Origin: Sphingomonadaceae bacterium
Lineage (GTDB): Bacteria; Pseudomonadota; Alphaproteobacteria; Sphingomonadales; Sphingomonadaceae
Assembly: GCA_021741065.1 (NCBI GenBank)
Contig: JAIOYN010000010.1
Location: 1 to 38,181, forward strand
Length of the DNA stretch: 38,181 nt
Direction: 5' to 3'
Shown here: one piece after another, positions 1 through 8,834 of the stretch
Numbering within the stretch: position 1 is the first letter of the stretch
Layout of the letters: every line of letters starts with the position of its first letter
Notes under the pieces: model-generated
What the model was told of the DNA's origin: nothing
Seen by the model: the letters and a program-made list of their open reading frames with translations, nothing else
Database searches by the model: none
Translations under genes and position numbers: made by a program

Positions 1-461
1 GCACGGCCCAGCGCCGCCACGCGCATCGGATCGCTGCCTAAGGCGCGGTCACCAATGGCCGAGTGTGTGTCGGGCACGCGCACATCGAGAACAGGCAAGC
101 AATCGACATTGATGCCGACTTCGTTGAGCGAGAGCGCAATGGCCTCCGCATTACAACGTGCCGCCTCAATCGCAGTGATGGGCGCGATATCGTAAAGCGC
201 ATCAAACGCGCCGCCAGCGGGGAAATCCGGCCAGACTGGCGGACGCATCCGCGCAACACGGCCGCCCTCTTGATCAATCAGGATCGGCACAGTGTCGCGC
301 CCATGCAACGTCCGCAAGCTATCGGTCAGAGCGCGGACCTGCGCGCGATCTTCGATATTGCGCTTAAACAGAATATAGCCGGCTGGCTCGACATCGCGAA
401 ACAGGCGTTTTTCATCATCGGTCAGGGTCAGGCCCGATAGGCCAAATATTACCGGCTTCAT
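1..461 (-). CDS. nagZ: Beta-N-acetylhexosaminidase NagZ (partial, N-terminal part)
   Basis: This glycoside hydrolase family 3 enzyme removes N-acetylglucosamine from anhydromuropeptides during cytoplasmic peptidoglycan recycling. The reading frame starts at ATG 461 (MKPVIFGLSG) and runs off the left edge, so about 153 residues are present. The family hallmark IDQEGGRVARMR is visible, preceded by GYILFKRNIEDRAQV, which matches the usual ILF-RN stretch of NagZ. The catalytic His/Asp loop lies outside or at the edge of the window. No clear Shine-Dalgarno precedes the ATG. In sphingomonads nagZ typically follows argS and a SPOR gene, as here except for one intervening DUF1993 gene. The family call is secure; the C-terminal part cannot be judged. 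Confidence 0.93.
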   Translation of the reverse strand, partial: MKPVIFGLSGLTLTDDEKRLFRDVEPAGYILFKRNIEDRAQVRALTDSLRTLHGRDTVPILIDQEGGRVARMRPPVWPDFPAGGAFDALYDIAPITAIEAARCNAEAIALSLNEVGINVDCLPVLDVRVPDTHSAIGDRALGSDPMRVAALGR

Positions 462-536
462 GGGAGGAACGCTAAGCCCGCCGCCACCGCAAGGCAAGTA
501 TCGAGCGGCGGGACGTGGCGCTTTAGCTGTGCATAA

Positions 537-1043
537 TTACCGGATAGCGCCCAGAAAATCGAGCTTGCCCACGGGCACACCCTTCATCCGCAACAGGGCA
601 TAGGCCATGCTGAGATGAAAGAAGAAATTGGGGATAGCAAAGCCGTGGACATAACTGCTGCCAGTGAAAGGAATGTCGCCGCTAGGCGTGGTCAGCACGA
701 CCTTTGCATCTTCGCGACCTTCAAAACCATCGGGTGATGCGGCTTGCAGAAAGGTTATGGCCTTAGCCACGCGGGCTTGGACATCGTCAAAGGTCACCTC
801 ATCATCAGCCCAAGGTTGGTTCTCCACTTGGCCGACGCGAACCGCGACAAACTTCGCCGTATCGGTTGTCATCTGTATTTGCTTGGTCAATGGGGCCATG
901 TCGTCAATCAGCCGCGCATCTAGCAATTCAGCCAAATCCATGCCCTGTTCCGCAGCAAATGCCTTACCCTTTTCAAGCATGTTCGACAGGTTATTCAAAC
1001 CGCGGATGAAGGCGGGAATGGAGACATTGTATAAAGAAGGCAT
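537..1043 (-). CDS. DUF1993 domain-containing protein
   Basis: The 168-residue protein matches the DUF1993 family: an N-terminal helix with SIPAFIRGLNNLSNMLEKG, a middle segment LTKQIQMTTDTAKF, and a C-terminal PNFFFHLSMAYALLRMKGVPVGK. Members are small soluble all-helical proteins resembling the DinB-like fold, and their function is unknown. No signal peptide or membrane segment is visible. The start at ATG 1043 is supported by GAGGAAAAG upstream. It sits between the SPOR gene and nagZ on the same strand, in a spot where the usual sphingomonad arrangement has these two adjacent. It may therefore be an inserted cargo gene; no mobile element remains are visible. Confidence 0.88.
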   Translation of the reverse strand: MPSLYNVSIPAFIRGLNNLSNMLEKGKAFAAEQGMDLAELLDARLIDDMAPLTKQIQMTTDTAKFVAVRVGQVENQPWADDEVTFDDVQARVAKAITFLQAASPDGFEGREDAKVVLTTPSGDIPFTGSSYVHGFAIPNFFFHLSMAYALLRMKGVPVGKLDFLGAIR

Positions 1044-1102
1044 ATTCTTTTCCTCGGTAAGTTTGGCGCTGCTTAAGTTGCTATGTGCAACCCATCAACA
1101 TG

Positions 1103-1118
1103 AAAAAAAGGGGGGGGG
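1103..1118. repeat. Homopolymer tract A7G9
   Basis: Seven A followed by nine G (C9T7 on the minus strand) lie between the stop of the SPOR gene and the start of the DUF1993 gene. It lies outside any supported gene and has no dyad symmetry, so it is not a standard terminator. Such a tract is prone to slippage in replication and in sequencing. Confidence 0.9.
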
Positions 1119-1128
1119 TGTCGCTTCG

Positions 1129-1788
1129 CTAACGCACAATCAGGCAATTCTCGCCAGCGACCTTCAGCTTGGCGCAGAGCTGCTGCGCTTCGGTTGAATT
1201 GGCAGTGACAGCTTGCAGGCGGAAAACCGTGCGCCCGCCTTCGACATTGGTTTGGGCAATTTTGCGGTTCATGCCCGCCAAAAAGCCAAAGCGCTTGTTC
1301 AGACCGGTCCACGCCGCTTCGGCCTTAGCGGAATCACCGAACGCGCCAAGCTGCACCAACACCACATTTGCAGGCGCGCTCTTGGTTGCAGCAGGGGTAG
1401 TTGGCTTCACCGCCACAGGCTGAGGTGCCGCAACCGAGCCGGCGGGCGGAACCGCAAGCACGGCGCCTGTTTTCTGCCCTTCGCTTGCGGCAAAGGCGGA
1501 ATCGCCTTCACCTTCGAAGATTTTGCCCCCAGCATCCGCAGGCTTTTCCTTGTAACTGCCTTTGGGCGCGACGATCAATTCACCCGTGCCGTTTGCACCG
1601 CTCGCCTGGCGCGGTTGAAGCCAATAAACCGCCCCGGCAATCGCCGCGAGCAAGACCAAACCCGCAACGACAATGAACGCGACCCTGATGGGAGAATCGT
1701 TCGCCTCTGCGTCGTAACCATCAGCGGTCTCGAGCCAAGGCAGGCGATCATCACCGTCGAAATTCAGCCCATCATTGTTGCGGTCCAT
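1129..1788 (-). CDS. SPOR domain-containing membrane protein
   Basis: This is a bitopic inner-membrane protein with an N-terminal cytoplasmic segment of about 32 residues, one transmembrane helix (VAFIVVAGLVLLAAIAGAVY), a Pro/Ala-rich periplasmic linker, and a C-terminal SPOR domain over roughly the last 80 residues (VVLVQLGAFGDSAKAEAAW and onward). SPOR domains bind denuded peptidoglycan glycan strands at the division septum, so a division or septal role is inferred. The gene begins 18 bp after argS on the same strand, and the argS-SPOR pair is conserved in sphingomonads. GTG at 1791 directly precedes ATG 1788; I prefer the ATG because of spacing to GGGGA. Size and architecture are normal for this group. 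Confidence 0.87.
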   Translation of the reverse strand: MDRNNDGLNFDGDDRLPWLETADGYDAEANDSPIRVAFIVVAGLVLLAAIAGAVYWLQPRQASGANGTGELIVAPKGSYKEKPADAGGKIFEGEGDSAFAASEGQKTGAVLAVPPAGSVAAPQPVAVKPTTPAATKSAPANVVLVQLGAFGDSAKAEAAWTGLNKRFGFLAGMNRKIAQTNVEGGRTVFRLQAVTANSTEAQQLCAKLKVAGENCLIVR

Positions 1789-1806
1789 CACGTCACGTCC
1801 CCGTCA

Positions 1807-3528
1807 TTACATGTTGTACGCGGCTTCGACCCCCATCAGCCGCAATCCATTGCGCAGGACTTGCCCGATATTATCAGCCATGAAAAGCCTTGCGCCTGTC
1901 ATTTCGGGATTTTGTGCCAATATGAAACGCTTATCGGGTTGGTCATTACCGAGGTTCCAATACGAATGAAACGCTGCCGCCAAATCATTCAGATAAAATG
2001 CAATTCTGTGCGGCTCGCCTGATTTTGCGGCAGCTTCTACGATCCGTGGGAAATTTGCCGCTTCGCGGATGAGCCCGATCTCAGCATCGCCCAGCAACGC
2101 GATATGCGCGCCATCGGGGCCAAGTCCTTCGAGTTCTGCCTTACGCATGGTCGATGATATGCGCGCATGGGCATATTGCACATAGAATACCGGATTATCC
2201 TTCGACGCTTCCACCACCTTGGCAAAGTCGAAATCCATTTGTGCATCAGCCTTGCGTGTCAGCATCGTGAAACGGACGACGTCCTTGCCCACTTCTTCAA
2301 TGACCTCGGCCAAGGTTACAAAGCTACCGGACCTTTTGGACATTTTCACAGGTTCACCGCCGCGCAGCAGACGCACCATCTGCACCAACTTCACATCGAA
2401 ATCGACCTTACCACCGGTCAGCGCATTGACCGCCGCCTTGATCCGCTTGACTGTGCCCGCATGGTCCGCGCCCCAAATGTCGATCATCGCATCGACGCCC
2501 TGGCTTTTTTGGAAATGATAAGCGAGATCGGCGCCAAAATAGGTCCAGCTGCCGTTGGATTTCTTAATGGGCCGGTCTTGGTCATCGCCAAATTGCGTTG
2601 AGCGGAACAAGGGCAGCGTCACAGGCTCCCAATCTTCAATTTCCTTGCCCTTTGGCTTTTCCAATTCGCCATCATAGACAAGCCCGCGCGCGCGCAGCTC
2701 CTTCTCAGCAACATCTGCCTTACCCGCTTCATGCAGCTCGGCTTCGGACGAAAACAGATCATGGTGAATACCCAGCAAGGCCAAGTCCGCCTTGATCATC
2801 TCCATCATTTCGGCAACGGCGGCCTTGCGGAATAAGGCAAGCCATTCGCTTTCAGGCGCGGCGACATATTGGGCACCAAAACGCTTTGCCAGCTGCTGGC
2901 CGACGGGGATTAGATAATCGCCGGGATACAGACCTTCCGCGATTTCGATGGTCTCGCCCAAGGCCTCACGATAACGCAAGTGCGCCGAACGCGCGAGGAC
3001 ATCAACCTGCCCGCCCGCATCGTTGATATAATATTCGCGGATCACGCGGTAACCGGCAAATTCCAGTAATTTGGCCAAAGCATCGCCGACAACTGCCCCA
3101 CGGCAATGCCCCATATGCATAGGACCTGTGGGGTTGGCAGAGACATATTCGATGTTTACTGACTTGCCATCGCCGAAATGCGACCGCCCATAATCATCGC
3201 CCGATGCCGCGATTGCACGCAGTTCCTCCAACCATGCCGAAGCATCGAGCCGCAGGTTTAGAAACCCCGGCCCGGCAATTTCAACCGCAGTAACGCCAGC
3301 AACCTTACCTAGTTCAACCGACAAAGCCTCTGCTAAGGCGCGTGGATTGATTCCGGCGGGTTTCGCCAGCACCATGGCTGCATTGGTGGAGATATCGCCA
3401 TGCGTCGCATCGCGCGGCGGTTCGACCGTTACATTGCTACGGTCCAAATCCGCCGGCAAGGTTCCGAGCGCCACAAGTGTGTTCAGCGCATGGTCGACAT
3501 GCGCTGCATATTGTTCAAAAAGAGTCAT
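1807..3528 (-). CDS. argS: Arginyl-tRNA synthetase
   Basis: This class I aminoacyl-tRNA synthetase charges tRNA-Arg. The 573-residue product has the Add-1 N-terminal domain, the HIGH-type signature in SANPTGPMHMGHCRGAVVGD, the tract REYYINDAGGQVDVL, the signature VKMSKRSGSFVTL, and a C-terminal DALR anticodon-binding domain (YVQYAHARISS, ending LMGVEAAYNM). Length is typical. The ATG at 3528 is preceded by AAGG at good spacing. A putative lipoprotein gene lies 25 bp upstream and the SPOR gene 18 bp downstream on the same strand, so all may be cotranscribed. No T-box or leader is evident. Confidence 0.98.
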   Translation of the reverse strand: MTLFEQYAAHVDHALNTLVALGTLPADLDRSNVTVEPPRDATHGDISTNAAMVLAKPAGINPRALAEALSVELGKVAGVTAVEIAGPGFLNLRLDASAWLEELRAIAASGDDYGRSHFGDGKSVNIEYVSANPTGPMHMGHCRGAVVGDALAKLLEFAGYRVIREYYINDAGGQVDVLARSAHLRYREALGETIEIAEGLYPGDYLIPVGQQLAKRFGAQYVAAPESEWLALFRKAAVAEMMEMIKADLALLGIHHDLFSSEAELHEAGKADVAEKELRARGLVYDGELEKPKGKEIEDWEPVTLPLFRSTQFGDDQDRPIKKSNGSWTYFGADLAYHFQKSQGVDAMIDIWGADHAGTVKRIKAAVNALTGGKVDFDVKLVQMVRLLRGGEPVKMSKRSGSFVTLAEVIEEVGKDVVRFTMLTRKADAQMDFDFAKVVEASKDNPVFYVQYAHARISSTMRKAELEGLGPDGAHIALLGDAEIGLIREAANFPRIVEAAAKSGEPHRIAFYLNDLAAAFHSYWNLGNDQPDKRFILAQNPEMTGARLFMADNIGQVLRNGLRLMGVEAAYNM

Positions 3529-3553
3529 GACTGTGCCTTGAAATTAACGCGGA

Positions 3554-4204
3554 TCAACGCGTGACATTGTAACGCAGCTGATCTTCGGTCAGCTGAAAAC
3601 CGATGAGCATTTCAAAGCTTGATCGGACAACCGCTGCCCGCACTTCGGGATCTGCCATGGGGTCAAGCGCTGCGTCGGGGTCACCCGGCTTGCGCTTTTT
3701 GGTGATTTTTTGCACGATTTCTGCTGGCAAGCTGGCCGCATTCTTGTCGATATAGCCCGCCGCTTGTCCCTGCGCCGATGCGCGTTGCTGGCCATCGGCG
3801 AATTGCAGTGTCACTTGGCCGACACGCTTTGCAATAACGGCGCTCCCGCCTTGAACCACCGTGTTAAAATAAGGCACAGTTACGGTGCGGTTGCCGCGCA
3901 CATCGCTACGCCGTGCTTGCACATCGAATGTCGCCTGCGAAAAGATTTTCTCGCCGCTTTCGTTGCAGGTGGGACGAATATTGGTAATTGTGGCAACCAC
4001 GTCGATAGCGTCGGCGTCCGTGCTGTTCGTTGGGTTGAAGATGGTAATGTCACCCGTGCCGTCCGGCACCGCAACCGATGGGCAGCCTGACCGCGTAACG
4101 TTAACGCCAACACCAGCAGCAACATCCAGATCGCCGTCGCGTGAGCAACCGGCCAAAGTAGTTGCGGCAATACCGATGGTCAGGGCTTTGGCGGCGATGT
4201 TCAT
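3554..4204 (-). CDS. Putative lipoprotein of unknown function
   Basis: The 216-residue protein begins MNIAAKALTIGIAATTLAGC, a short signal sequence ending in a lipobox (TLAGC, Cys20), so export and lipidation are predicted. The mature part looks beta-rich with repeated Val/Thr tracts (DVVATITNIRPTC, TVTVPYFNTVVQGGSAVIAKRVGQVTLQF) and a Lys-rich acidic C-terminal stretch. I do not recognise a named domain; it resembles small conserved alphaproteobacterial envelope lipoproteins. The ATG at 4204 is chosen over an in-frame TTG at 4213 because GAGG lies 10 bases upstream of it and the signal peptide starts there. It is divergent from ispH and upstream of argS. Confidence 0.8.
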   Translation of the reverse strand: MNIAAKALTIGIAATTLAGCSRDGDLDVAAGVGVNVTRSGCPSVAVPDGTGDITIFNPTNSTDADAIDVVATITNIRPTCNESGEKIFSQATFDVQARRSDVRGNRTVTVPYFNTVVQGGSAVIAKRVGQVTLQFADGQQRASAQGQAAGYIDKNAASLPAEIVQKITKKRKPGDPDAALDPMADPEVRAAVVRSSFEMLIGFQLTEDQLRYNVTR

Positions 4205-4334
4205 AAAGGGCAATCCTCGGGGTTCTTAGGCTTGGGTCGCGGGTGCGAAACGTTTTTTGGTCCTTATCCCCCCATCGCGGCCTGCGCAACAGGGGAAAGG
4301 TCTTGGCGGATGAAGCGTATCTATCTAAAGAAGA

Positions 4335-5306
4335 ATGCGCATGACTGAACAAACACTCCCCAAAAAATCGCTCCGCCTGCTTCTGGCCGCCCCCCGTGGT
4401 TTTTGTGCCGGCGTTGACCGGGCTATCCAGATTGTCGAGCTTGCGCTCGAACAACATGGCGCGCCGGTCTATGTCCGTCACGAAATCGTCCACAATCGTT
4501 ACGTGGTCGACAGCTTGAAAGCCAAAGGCGCGGTTTTTGTCGAAGAGCTCGACGAAGTGCCCGATGGTTGCCATGTCGTATTTTCCGCGCATGGAGTGCC
4601 CAAATCGGTGCCCGCCAATGCGCAACAACGCGGCCTCGCCTATTTCGACGCGACCTGCCCCTTGGTTTCGAAAGTCCACAAGCAAGCCGAACGACAGGTT
4701 GAAGCGGGCCGTCATATCATTTTTGTGGGCCATGACGGACATCCTGAAGTCATCGGCACCTTTGGCCAAGTGCCGGTAGGCGCAATGACCCTCGTCGAAA
4801 CCGCCGAAGATGCGCGCTTGCTGGAACCGGTTGACGCGAATAATCTCGCATTCCTGACGCAGACTACTTTGTCGGTTGATGATACGTCGGAAATCGTGGG
4901 AATCCTTCAACAACGCTTCCCCAAGATCGTCGGGCCAAAGGGAGAGGACATTTGTTACGCGACGTCCAACCGCCAAGGGTCGGTCAAAGCGATTGCGCAT
5001 GAATGTGACCTCGTGCTCGTTATTGGCGCGCCGAACAGCTCAAACTCCCAGCGTCTGGTTGAGGTTGCTGCGCGTTCCGGCGCGAAGGCCTATCTGGTGC
5101 AGCGCGCCGAGGATATTAGCCTCAACTGGTTTGATGACGTTAAAACGCTTGGTCTGACCGCAGGTGCGTCGGCCCCGGAAGTTTTGGTGCGCGAGATTAT
5201 CGACGCGCTCGCGCTGCATTTCGATTTGGATGAGCAGGAGGTGACGACCGCCGAAGAGACTGTCACGTTCAAACTGCCCCGCGAACTGGTTGGCGCGGCG
5301 AGCTGA
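4335..5306 (+). CDS. ispH: 4-hydroxy-3-methylbut-2-enyl diphosphate reductase
   Basis: IspH (LytB) carries out the last step of the MEP isoprenoid pathway, reducing HMBPP to IPP and DMAPP with a [4Fe-4S] cluster. All three cluster cysteines are visible: Cys24 in RGFCAGV, Cys108 in DATCPLV and Cys207 in [11 protein letters not shown]. Substrate-binding residues are also present ([14 protein letters not shown], and Glu138 in GHPEVIGT). The 323-residue length is normal. ATG 4341, two codons in, has the better spacing to AAGAAG and may be the true start. thrB begins 1 bp after the stop, so the genes are probably translationally coupled. Confidence 0.98.
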   Translation: MRMTEQTLPKKSLRLLLAAPRGFCAGVDRAIQIVELALEQHGAPVYVRHEIVHNRYVVDSLKAKGAVFVEELDEVPDGCHVVFSAHGVPKSVPANAQQRGLAYFDATCPLVSKVHKQAERQVEAGRHIIFVGHDGHPEVIGTFGQVPVGAMTLVETAEDARLLEPVDANNLAFLTQTTLSVDDTSEIVGILQQRFPKIVGPKGEDICYATSNRQGSVKAIAHECDLVLVIGAPNSSNSQRLVEVAARSGAKAYLVQRAEDISLNWFDDVKTLGLTAGASAPEVLVREIIDALALHFDLDEQEVTTAEETVTFKLPRELVGAAS

Positions 5307-5307
5307 T

Positions 5308-6282
5308 TTGGCGGTTTATACGCAGTTAGGGCCGCAGCAGGTTGAGGCATTGCTAGCGCATTATGATGTCGGCAAACTTGTCGCGTTGAAGGGCATTGCC
5401 GAGGGGGTCGAAAACAGCAATTTCTTTGTGCAAACAACGCAAAGCCGTTTCATCCTGACTTTATATGAAAACCGCGTAAACCCTGATGATCTGCCGTTTT
5501 TCTATGCTCTGCTGAAACATTTGCATGATGCAGGGTGCAAAGTGCCGCAGTTTATCACCGATCGTGACGGCCAATGGCTGCAAACAGTGGCAGGCCGCCC
5601 GGCTTGCTTGATTGAGTTTCTCGATGGCGTATCCGTCACCGAGCCGACGGCAGCACAAGCACATTCGACAGGCGCGGCATTGGGCCATATGCATAAGGCG
5701 CTCGCCAATTTCACTTTGGCCCGCCCCAATAGCCTAGGCGTTGCAGCATGGCGGCCATTGGCGATGCGTTGCACGGCAGAGGGCCTTGAATCCATCGCGG
5801 CAGGCCTGTCGGCGCAGGTGTTTACAGAGTGCGATTATCTGGAGGCGCATTGGCCCACCAATTTGCCCGTTGCGGCGATCCACGCCGATCTGTTTCCGGA
5901 CAATGTTCTGATGCTGGGCGACCATGTCAGCGGGCTGATCGACTTCTACTTCGCGTGCACGGAAGCCCGCGCTTATGACTTAGCCGTGACCCATAGCGCA
6001 TGGTGCTTTTCCAATGATGGCGCGGTTTTTGATGCAGAGGTAAGCGCTGGCTTGTTGTCGGGCTATACCGATTGCATGCCCTTGGACGCGGCAACGCGAA
6101 AGGCTTTGCCTATATTGCTACGTGGTGCATGCCTGCGGTTTCTGCTCACGCGTTGCTATGACTGGATTAACACGCCGACAAATGCGCTTGTAACGCGCAA
6201 AGACCCGCTGGCTATCCTGCGCCGACTGGATTTTTACAGTGACGGCACGCAGGTTGAAAACATGTTGGGGCAACATTCTTGA
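5308..6282 (+). CDS. thrB: Homoserine kinase (APH-like ThrB)
   Basis: This enzyme phosphorylates homoserine to O-phosphohomoserine for threonine synthesis. It belongs to the aminoglycoside-phosphotransferase-like ThrB family common in alpha- and gammaproteobacteria rather than the GHMP kinases. Seen: [13 protein letters not shown] near the N terminus, the catalytic loop [11 protein letters not shown], and the metal-binding LIDFYFA. The start is placed at TTG 5308 ([12 protein letters not shown]), one base after the ispH stop, because the sequence matches the usual family N terminus; a more upstream TTG at 5290 would overlap ispH by 17 bases. It gives 324 residues, the normal length. It is followed by rnhA with a 4-bp overlap. 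Confidence 0.96.
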   Translation: MAVYTQLGPQQVEALLAHYDVGKLVALKGIAEGVENSNFFVQTTQSRFILTLYENRVNPDDLPFFYALLKHLHDAGCKVPQFITDRDGQWLQTVAGRPACLIEFLDGVSVTEPTAAQAHSTGAALGHMHKALANFTLARPNSLGVAAWRPLAMRCTAEGLESIAAGLSAQVFTECDYLEAHWPTNLPVAAIHADLFPDNVLMLGDHVSGLIDFYFACTEARAYDLAVTHSAWCFSNDGAVFDAEVSAGLLSGYTDCMPLDAATRKALPILLRGACLRFLLTRCYDWINTPTNALVTRKDPLAILRRLDFYSDGTQVENMLGQHS

Positions 6283-6719
6283 AGCAGCTTGAGATATTTA
6301 CCGATGGCGCGTGCAAGGGCAACCCCGGGCCCGGCGGTTGGGGCGCTGTAATCCGCTATGGCAAGCATGAAAAAGAAATTTCGGGCGGCGATCCGGACAC
6401 CACCAATAACCGGATGGAGCTTTCCGCCGCGATACAGGCGCTCAAAATCCTGATCGAGCCGTGTCATGTCAAACTGCACACCGACAGCAAATATGTCCTA
6501 GATGGTATCACCAAATGGATTCACGGTTGGCAACGCAACGGATGGAAAAACGCATCAAAACAGCCGGTACGCAACGCCGATTTATGGCGTGACCTTATCG
6601 ATGCCGTTGCCCGGCATCAGGTCGAATGGATTTGGGTGAAAGGCCATAACGGGCACCCCGAAAATGAACGCGCCGACAGACTGGCCAGTGACGCGGCGGA
6701 GGTTGCGGCGCAACGTTAA
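6279..6719 (+). CDS. rnhA: Ribonuclease HI
   Basis: RNase HI degrades the RNA strand of RNA-DNA hybrids. The active-site residues are all present: Asp9 ([16 protein letters not shown]), Glu47 (NNRMELSAA), Asp69 (LHTDSKYV), His123 ([14 protein letters not shown]) and Asp133. At 146 residues it is standard length. The start is TTG at 6279, overlapping the thrB stop as TTGA. The stop codon shares bases with the convergent flavoprotein gene: TTAA at 6716-6719 carries both TAA codons. The ispH-thrB-rnhA order is a known alphaproteobacterial arrangement. Confidence 0.98.
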   Translation: MKQLEIFTDGACKGNPGPGGWGAVIRYGKHEKEISGGDPDTTNNRMELSAAIQALKILIEPCHVKLHTDSKYVLDGITKWIHGWQRNGWKNASKQPVRNADLWRDLIDAVARHQVEWIWVKGHNGHPENERADRLASDAAEVAAQR

Positions 6720-7825
6720 AGAAACCGCGCTGGGGTATAAACTGCCGCGTCGACTTTGGACGGCGCGGCGATAGCGTCATCGAGCAATGACCCGGCAAGC
6801 TGCGCTGCGGCTGGCGCCGTCTGGATGCCAAAGCCGCCCTGCCCTGCGAACCAGAAAAACGCGTCATTCGCCTTATCGCGACCAATGACGGGCAACCGGT
6901 CCGGTGCGAAGCTGCGCAGCCCAGCCCATTTATGTTCGACGCGTTGAATGTCCCAATCGACCACGGTCTGCAGACGATCAACGGCGGTGGCGACGTCCAA
7001 TTCTTCTGGTGCAGCGTCGCAAGGCGGGGTTGCCGTCTCGTCATGCGGGCTAAGCCATAAGCGGCCGCCCGCGTCGGGCTTGAAGTAAAAGCTGCCGTCC
7101 AACCCAATGACCAAGGGCAAATCCGCCGGAACGTCTGGCGACACGACCAATTGCGCGATGGTGCGACGATAGGGTTGGATGCCCAAGGGCCGGACCTGCG
7201 CCAATTGCGCCACGTCATCGGCCCATGCGCCCGCCGCATTGATGATGACTTTTGCCGCGCAGTTCAGGCCGCCTGCCGCGATCTGCCATACGCCATTTCT
7301 CCAATTAGCGGCATTCAGGCGGCTGTTGCAGTGTAGCGCCGCACCTTGTCGTTTGGTTTGGCGCAAATAAGCGGCGTGGAGCGCAGCAACATCAATGTCG
7401 CAACAGTCTGGTTCCCAAAGGCCATGCGTCCATTCGTTGCGCAGCCCCGGAACACGCGCTGCTACGGCCGCGCGATCATTGACGTCGATCTGCACACCGC
7501 TGGCCGCAAATTCGGCGAGCATATTGTCCGCCATCGGCATCTGATCCGCTGTGCCGATGTGCAGCGCGCCGCGCTTGTGCATCAATGGGCCATCATGAAA
7601 ATCCGCAGGCGGCTCAGCCAGAAACGGCCCCGAAGCAGTGGTAAGCGGTTGAACCGCTGGTCCGCCATAACATTCGACCCAAAATGCCGCCGACCGGCCG
7701 GTCGAATGATACCCCGGATGCGCCTCTGCCTCGATCAATACCACCGATGCCCGCGCTGACAATTGGGCCGCAAGGCTTGCGCCAGCAATACCGGCACCGA
7801 TAATGGCAAAGTCAAAATCGCTCAT
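6716..7825 (-). CDS. FAD-dependent oxidoreductase, D-arginine dehydrogenase-like (DAO family)
   Basis: The 369-residue protein starts [22 protein letters not shown], a Rossmann GxGxxG site for the FAD ADP moiety, followed by [18 protein letters not shown], which closely resembles DauA-type D-arginine dehydrogenases. A second DAO-family signature appears near the C terminus ([18 protein letters not shown] and [16 protein letters not shown]). The likely reaction is flavin-dependent oxidative deamination of a D-amino or imino acid; the substrate is inferred, not shown. Start ATG 7825 overlaps the stop of the upstream hydrolase by 4 bp (ATGA), which favours this start over an extended TTG/GTG option. 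It converges on rnhA with overlapping stop codons. Confidence 0.9.
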   Translation of the reverse strand: MSDFDFAIIGAGIAGASLAAQLSARASVVLIEAEAHPGYHSTGRSAAFWVECYGGPAVQPLTTASGPFLAEPPADFHDGPLMHKRGALHIGTADQMPMADNMLAEFAASGVQIDVNDRAAVAARVPGLRNEWTHGLWEPDCCDIDVAALHAAYLRQTKRQGAALHCNSRLNAANWRNGVWQIAAGGLNCAAKVIINAAGAWADDVAQLAQVRPLGIQPYRRTIAQLVVSPDVPADLPLVIGLDGSFYFKPDAGGRLWLSPHDETATPPCDAAPEELDVATAVDRLQTVVDWDIQRVEHKWAGLRSFAPDRLPVIGRDKANDAFFWFAGQGGFGIQTAPAAAQLAGSLLDDAIAAPSKVDAAVYTPARFL

Positions 7826-8778
7826 GGTCGCGGCGCGTTGGCTTCCAGAAAACTGTCGATCCGCGCAAGGCACTGGTCACGCACGGGATCTGCCTCTCGC
7901 AACAATTCATGCGCGGCTTCCTTGCCGAAAATCAGCGTTTCTGCATGCGGCAAGCGCTTGCTGTCGGCGATCACGCGCGGAGTGCTGACCAATTGATCGG
8001 CGGTGGTCGCGAGCAGCAATATGGGCGTTTTTACGGCCTCCAAAAGGCCCGGCGCTTCCAACATCCGGATCGACGCAATTGCGCGTTCGATCCAATGCCA
8101 ACTTGGCGGCCCTAATTTGACATTAGGACGCAATTTCCACCAAGCGATTTCGTCTTCGTAACGATCATCATCATGCGTCAACATTTTGCCACGCATCTCC
8201 ATAGGAGACATAGGCTTCTCGCTGACTTTCCAGGCGGCATCATTGCCCTTGCCAATTTTGACCATCAACTTGGCAAAAGCATGATTCAGGGACAGCGGCA
8301 GGCCACCAGTCTGAATGCCCAACATTGGCGCACTAAGGACGACCGCGTCAGGGTCCATTGCCTTTTCCACCAGAGCGCGCATAGCCAATTGCCCGCCCAT
8401 GCTGTGTGCCATAACGACATGCGGACCGGGCGTTTCCTGTTTCCAACCATTCCAGAAATGCCGCAGGTCGGCAATCCAAGTTGCGAAATCATCGATATGG
8501 CCCACATGCGGGTCTGCCAATAACCGTCCCGATTCGCCCTGCCCACGCCAGTCGATTGCGGTCACGCGCCAGCCGGCATCGGCATAATAAGCCAGCGTCT
8601 CCAAATATTTCTCATAATGGTCGCCGCGCCCCGGCAAAAACAATAATGACCCGCGCGGCGGGTTTGCCGCCTGCCAATCAATACGGCGAATGGCCCATTG
8701 GTCGGCGGCATGCCAGATGCTCTCCACCGCTTCAGCCGGAATGATGCGTCGGTTCATTGGTGTGTTGGTTATGGGCAT
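7822..8778 (-). CDS. Alpha/beta hydrolase, lysophospholipase/monoacylglycerol lipase type
   Basis: This alpha/beta-hydrolase-fold protein has the oxyanion-side motif FLPGRGDHYEKY, the nucleophile elbow AHSMGGQLA (Ser), an Asp-containing strand (LLLATTADQLVS) and the catalytic His in GKEAAHELLREADPVRD. The arrangement matches the PldB/monoglyceride-lipase group, so hydrolysis of a lipid ester is inferred. No signal peptide is apparent. I place the start at ATG 8778 (MPITNTPMNRRIIPAEA), since homologues tend to begin shortly before the RR-IPA segment. A TTG at 8838 overlapping the upstream FAH gene stop by 4 bp is an alternative, and no strong ribosome binding site decides between them. It overlaps the downstream flavoprotein gene by 4 bp. 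Confidence 0.88.
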   Translation of the reverse strand: MPITNTPMNRRIIPAEAVESIWHAADQWAIRRIDWQAANPPRGSLLFLPGRGDHYEKYLETLAYYADAGWRVTAIDWRGQGESGRLLADPHVGHIDDFATWIADLRHFWNGWKQETPGPHVVMAHSMGGQLAMRALVEKAMDPDAVVLSAPMLGIQTGGLPLSLNHAFAKLMVKIGKGNDAAWKVSEKPMSPMEMRGKMLTHDDDRYEDEIAWWKLRPNVKLGPPSWHWIERAIASIRMLEAPGLLEAVKTPILLLATTADQLVSTPRVIADSKRLPHAETLIFGKEAAHELLREADPVRDQCLARIDSFLEANAPRP

Positions 8779-8834
8779 GGACGTCTTTCGTAATGTATGC
8801 GGTACGGATATTGAAGTGGGGAGTGCAGTCCCCT

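Noticed and set aside
1213-2022. 269-residue plus-strand ORF opposite SPOR and argS
   Set aside because: It is an antisense reading of conserved coding sequence with no domain match.
4101-5000. 299-residue minus-strand ORF opposite ispH
   Set aside because: It is antisense to a gene with complete catalytic motifs and shows no recognisable domain.
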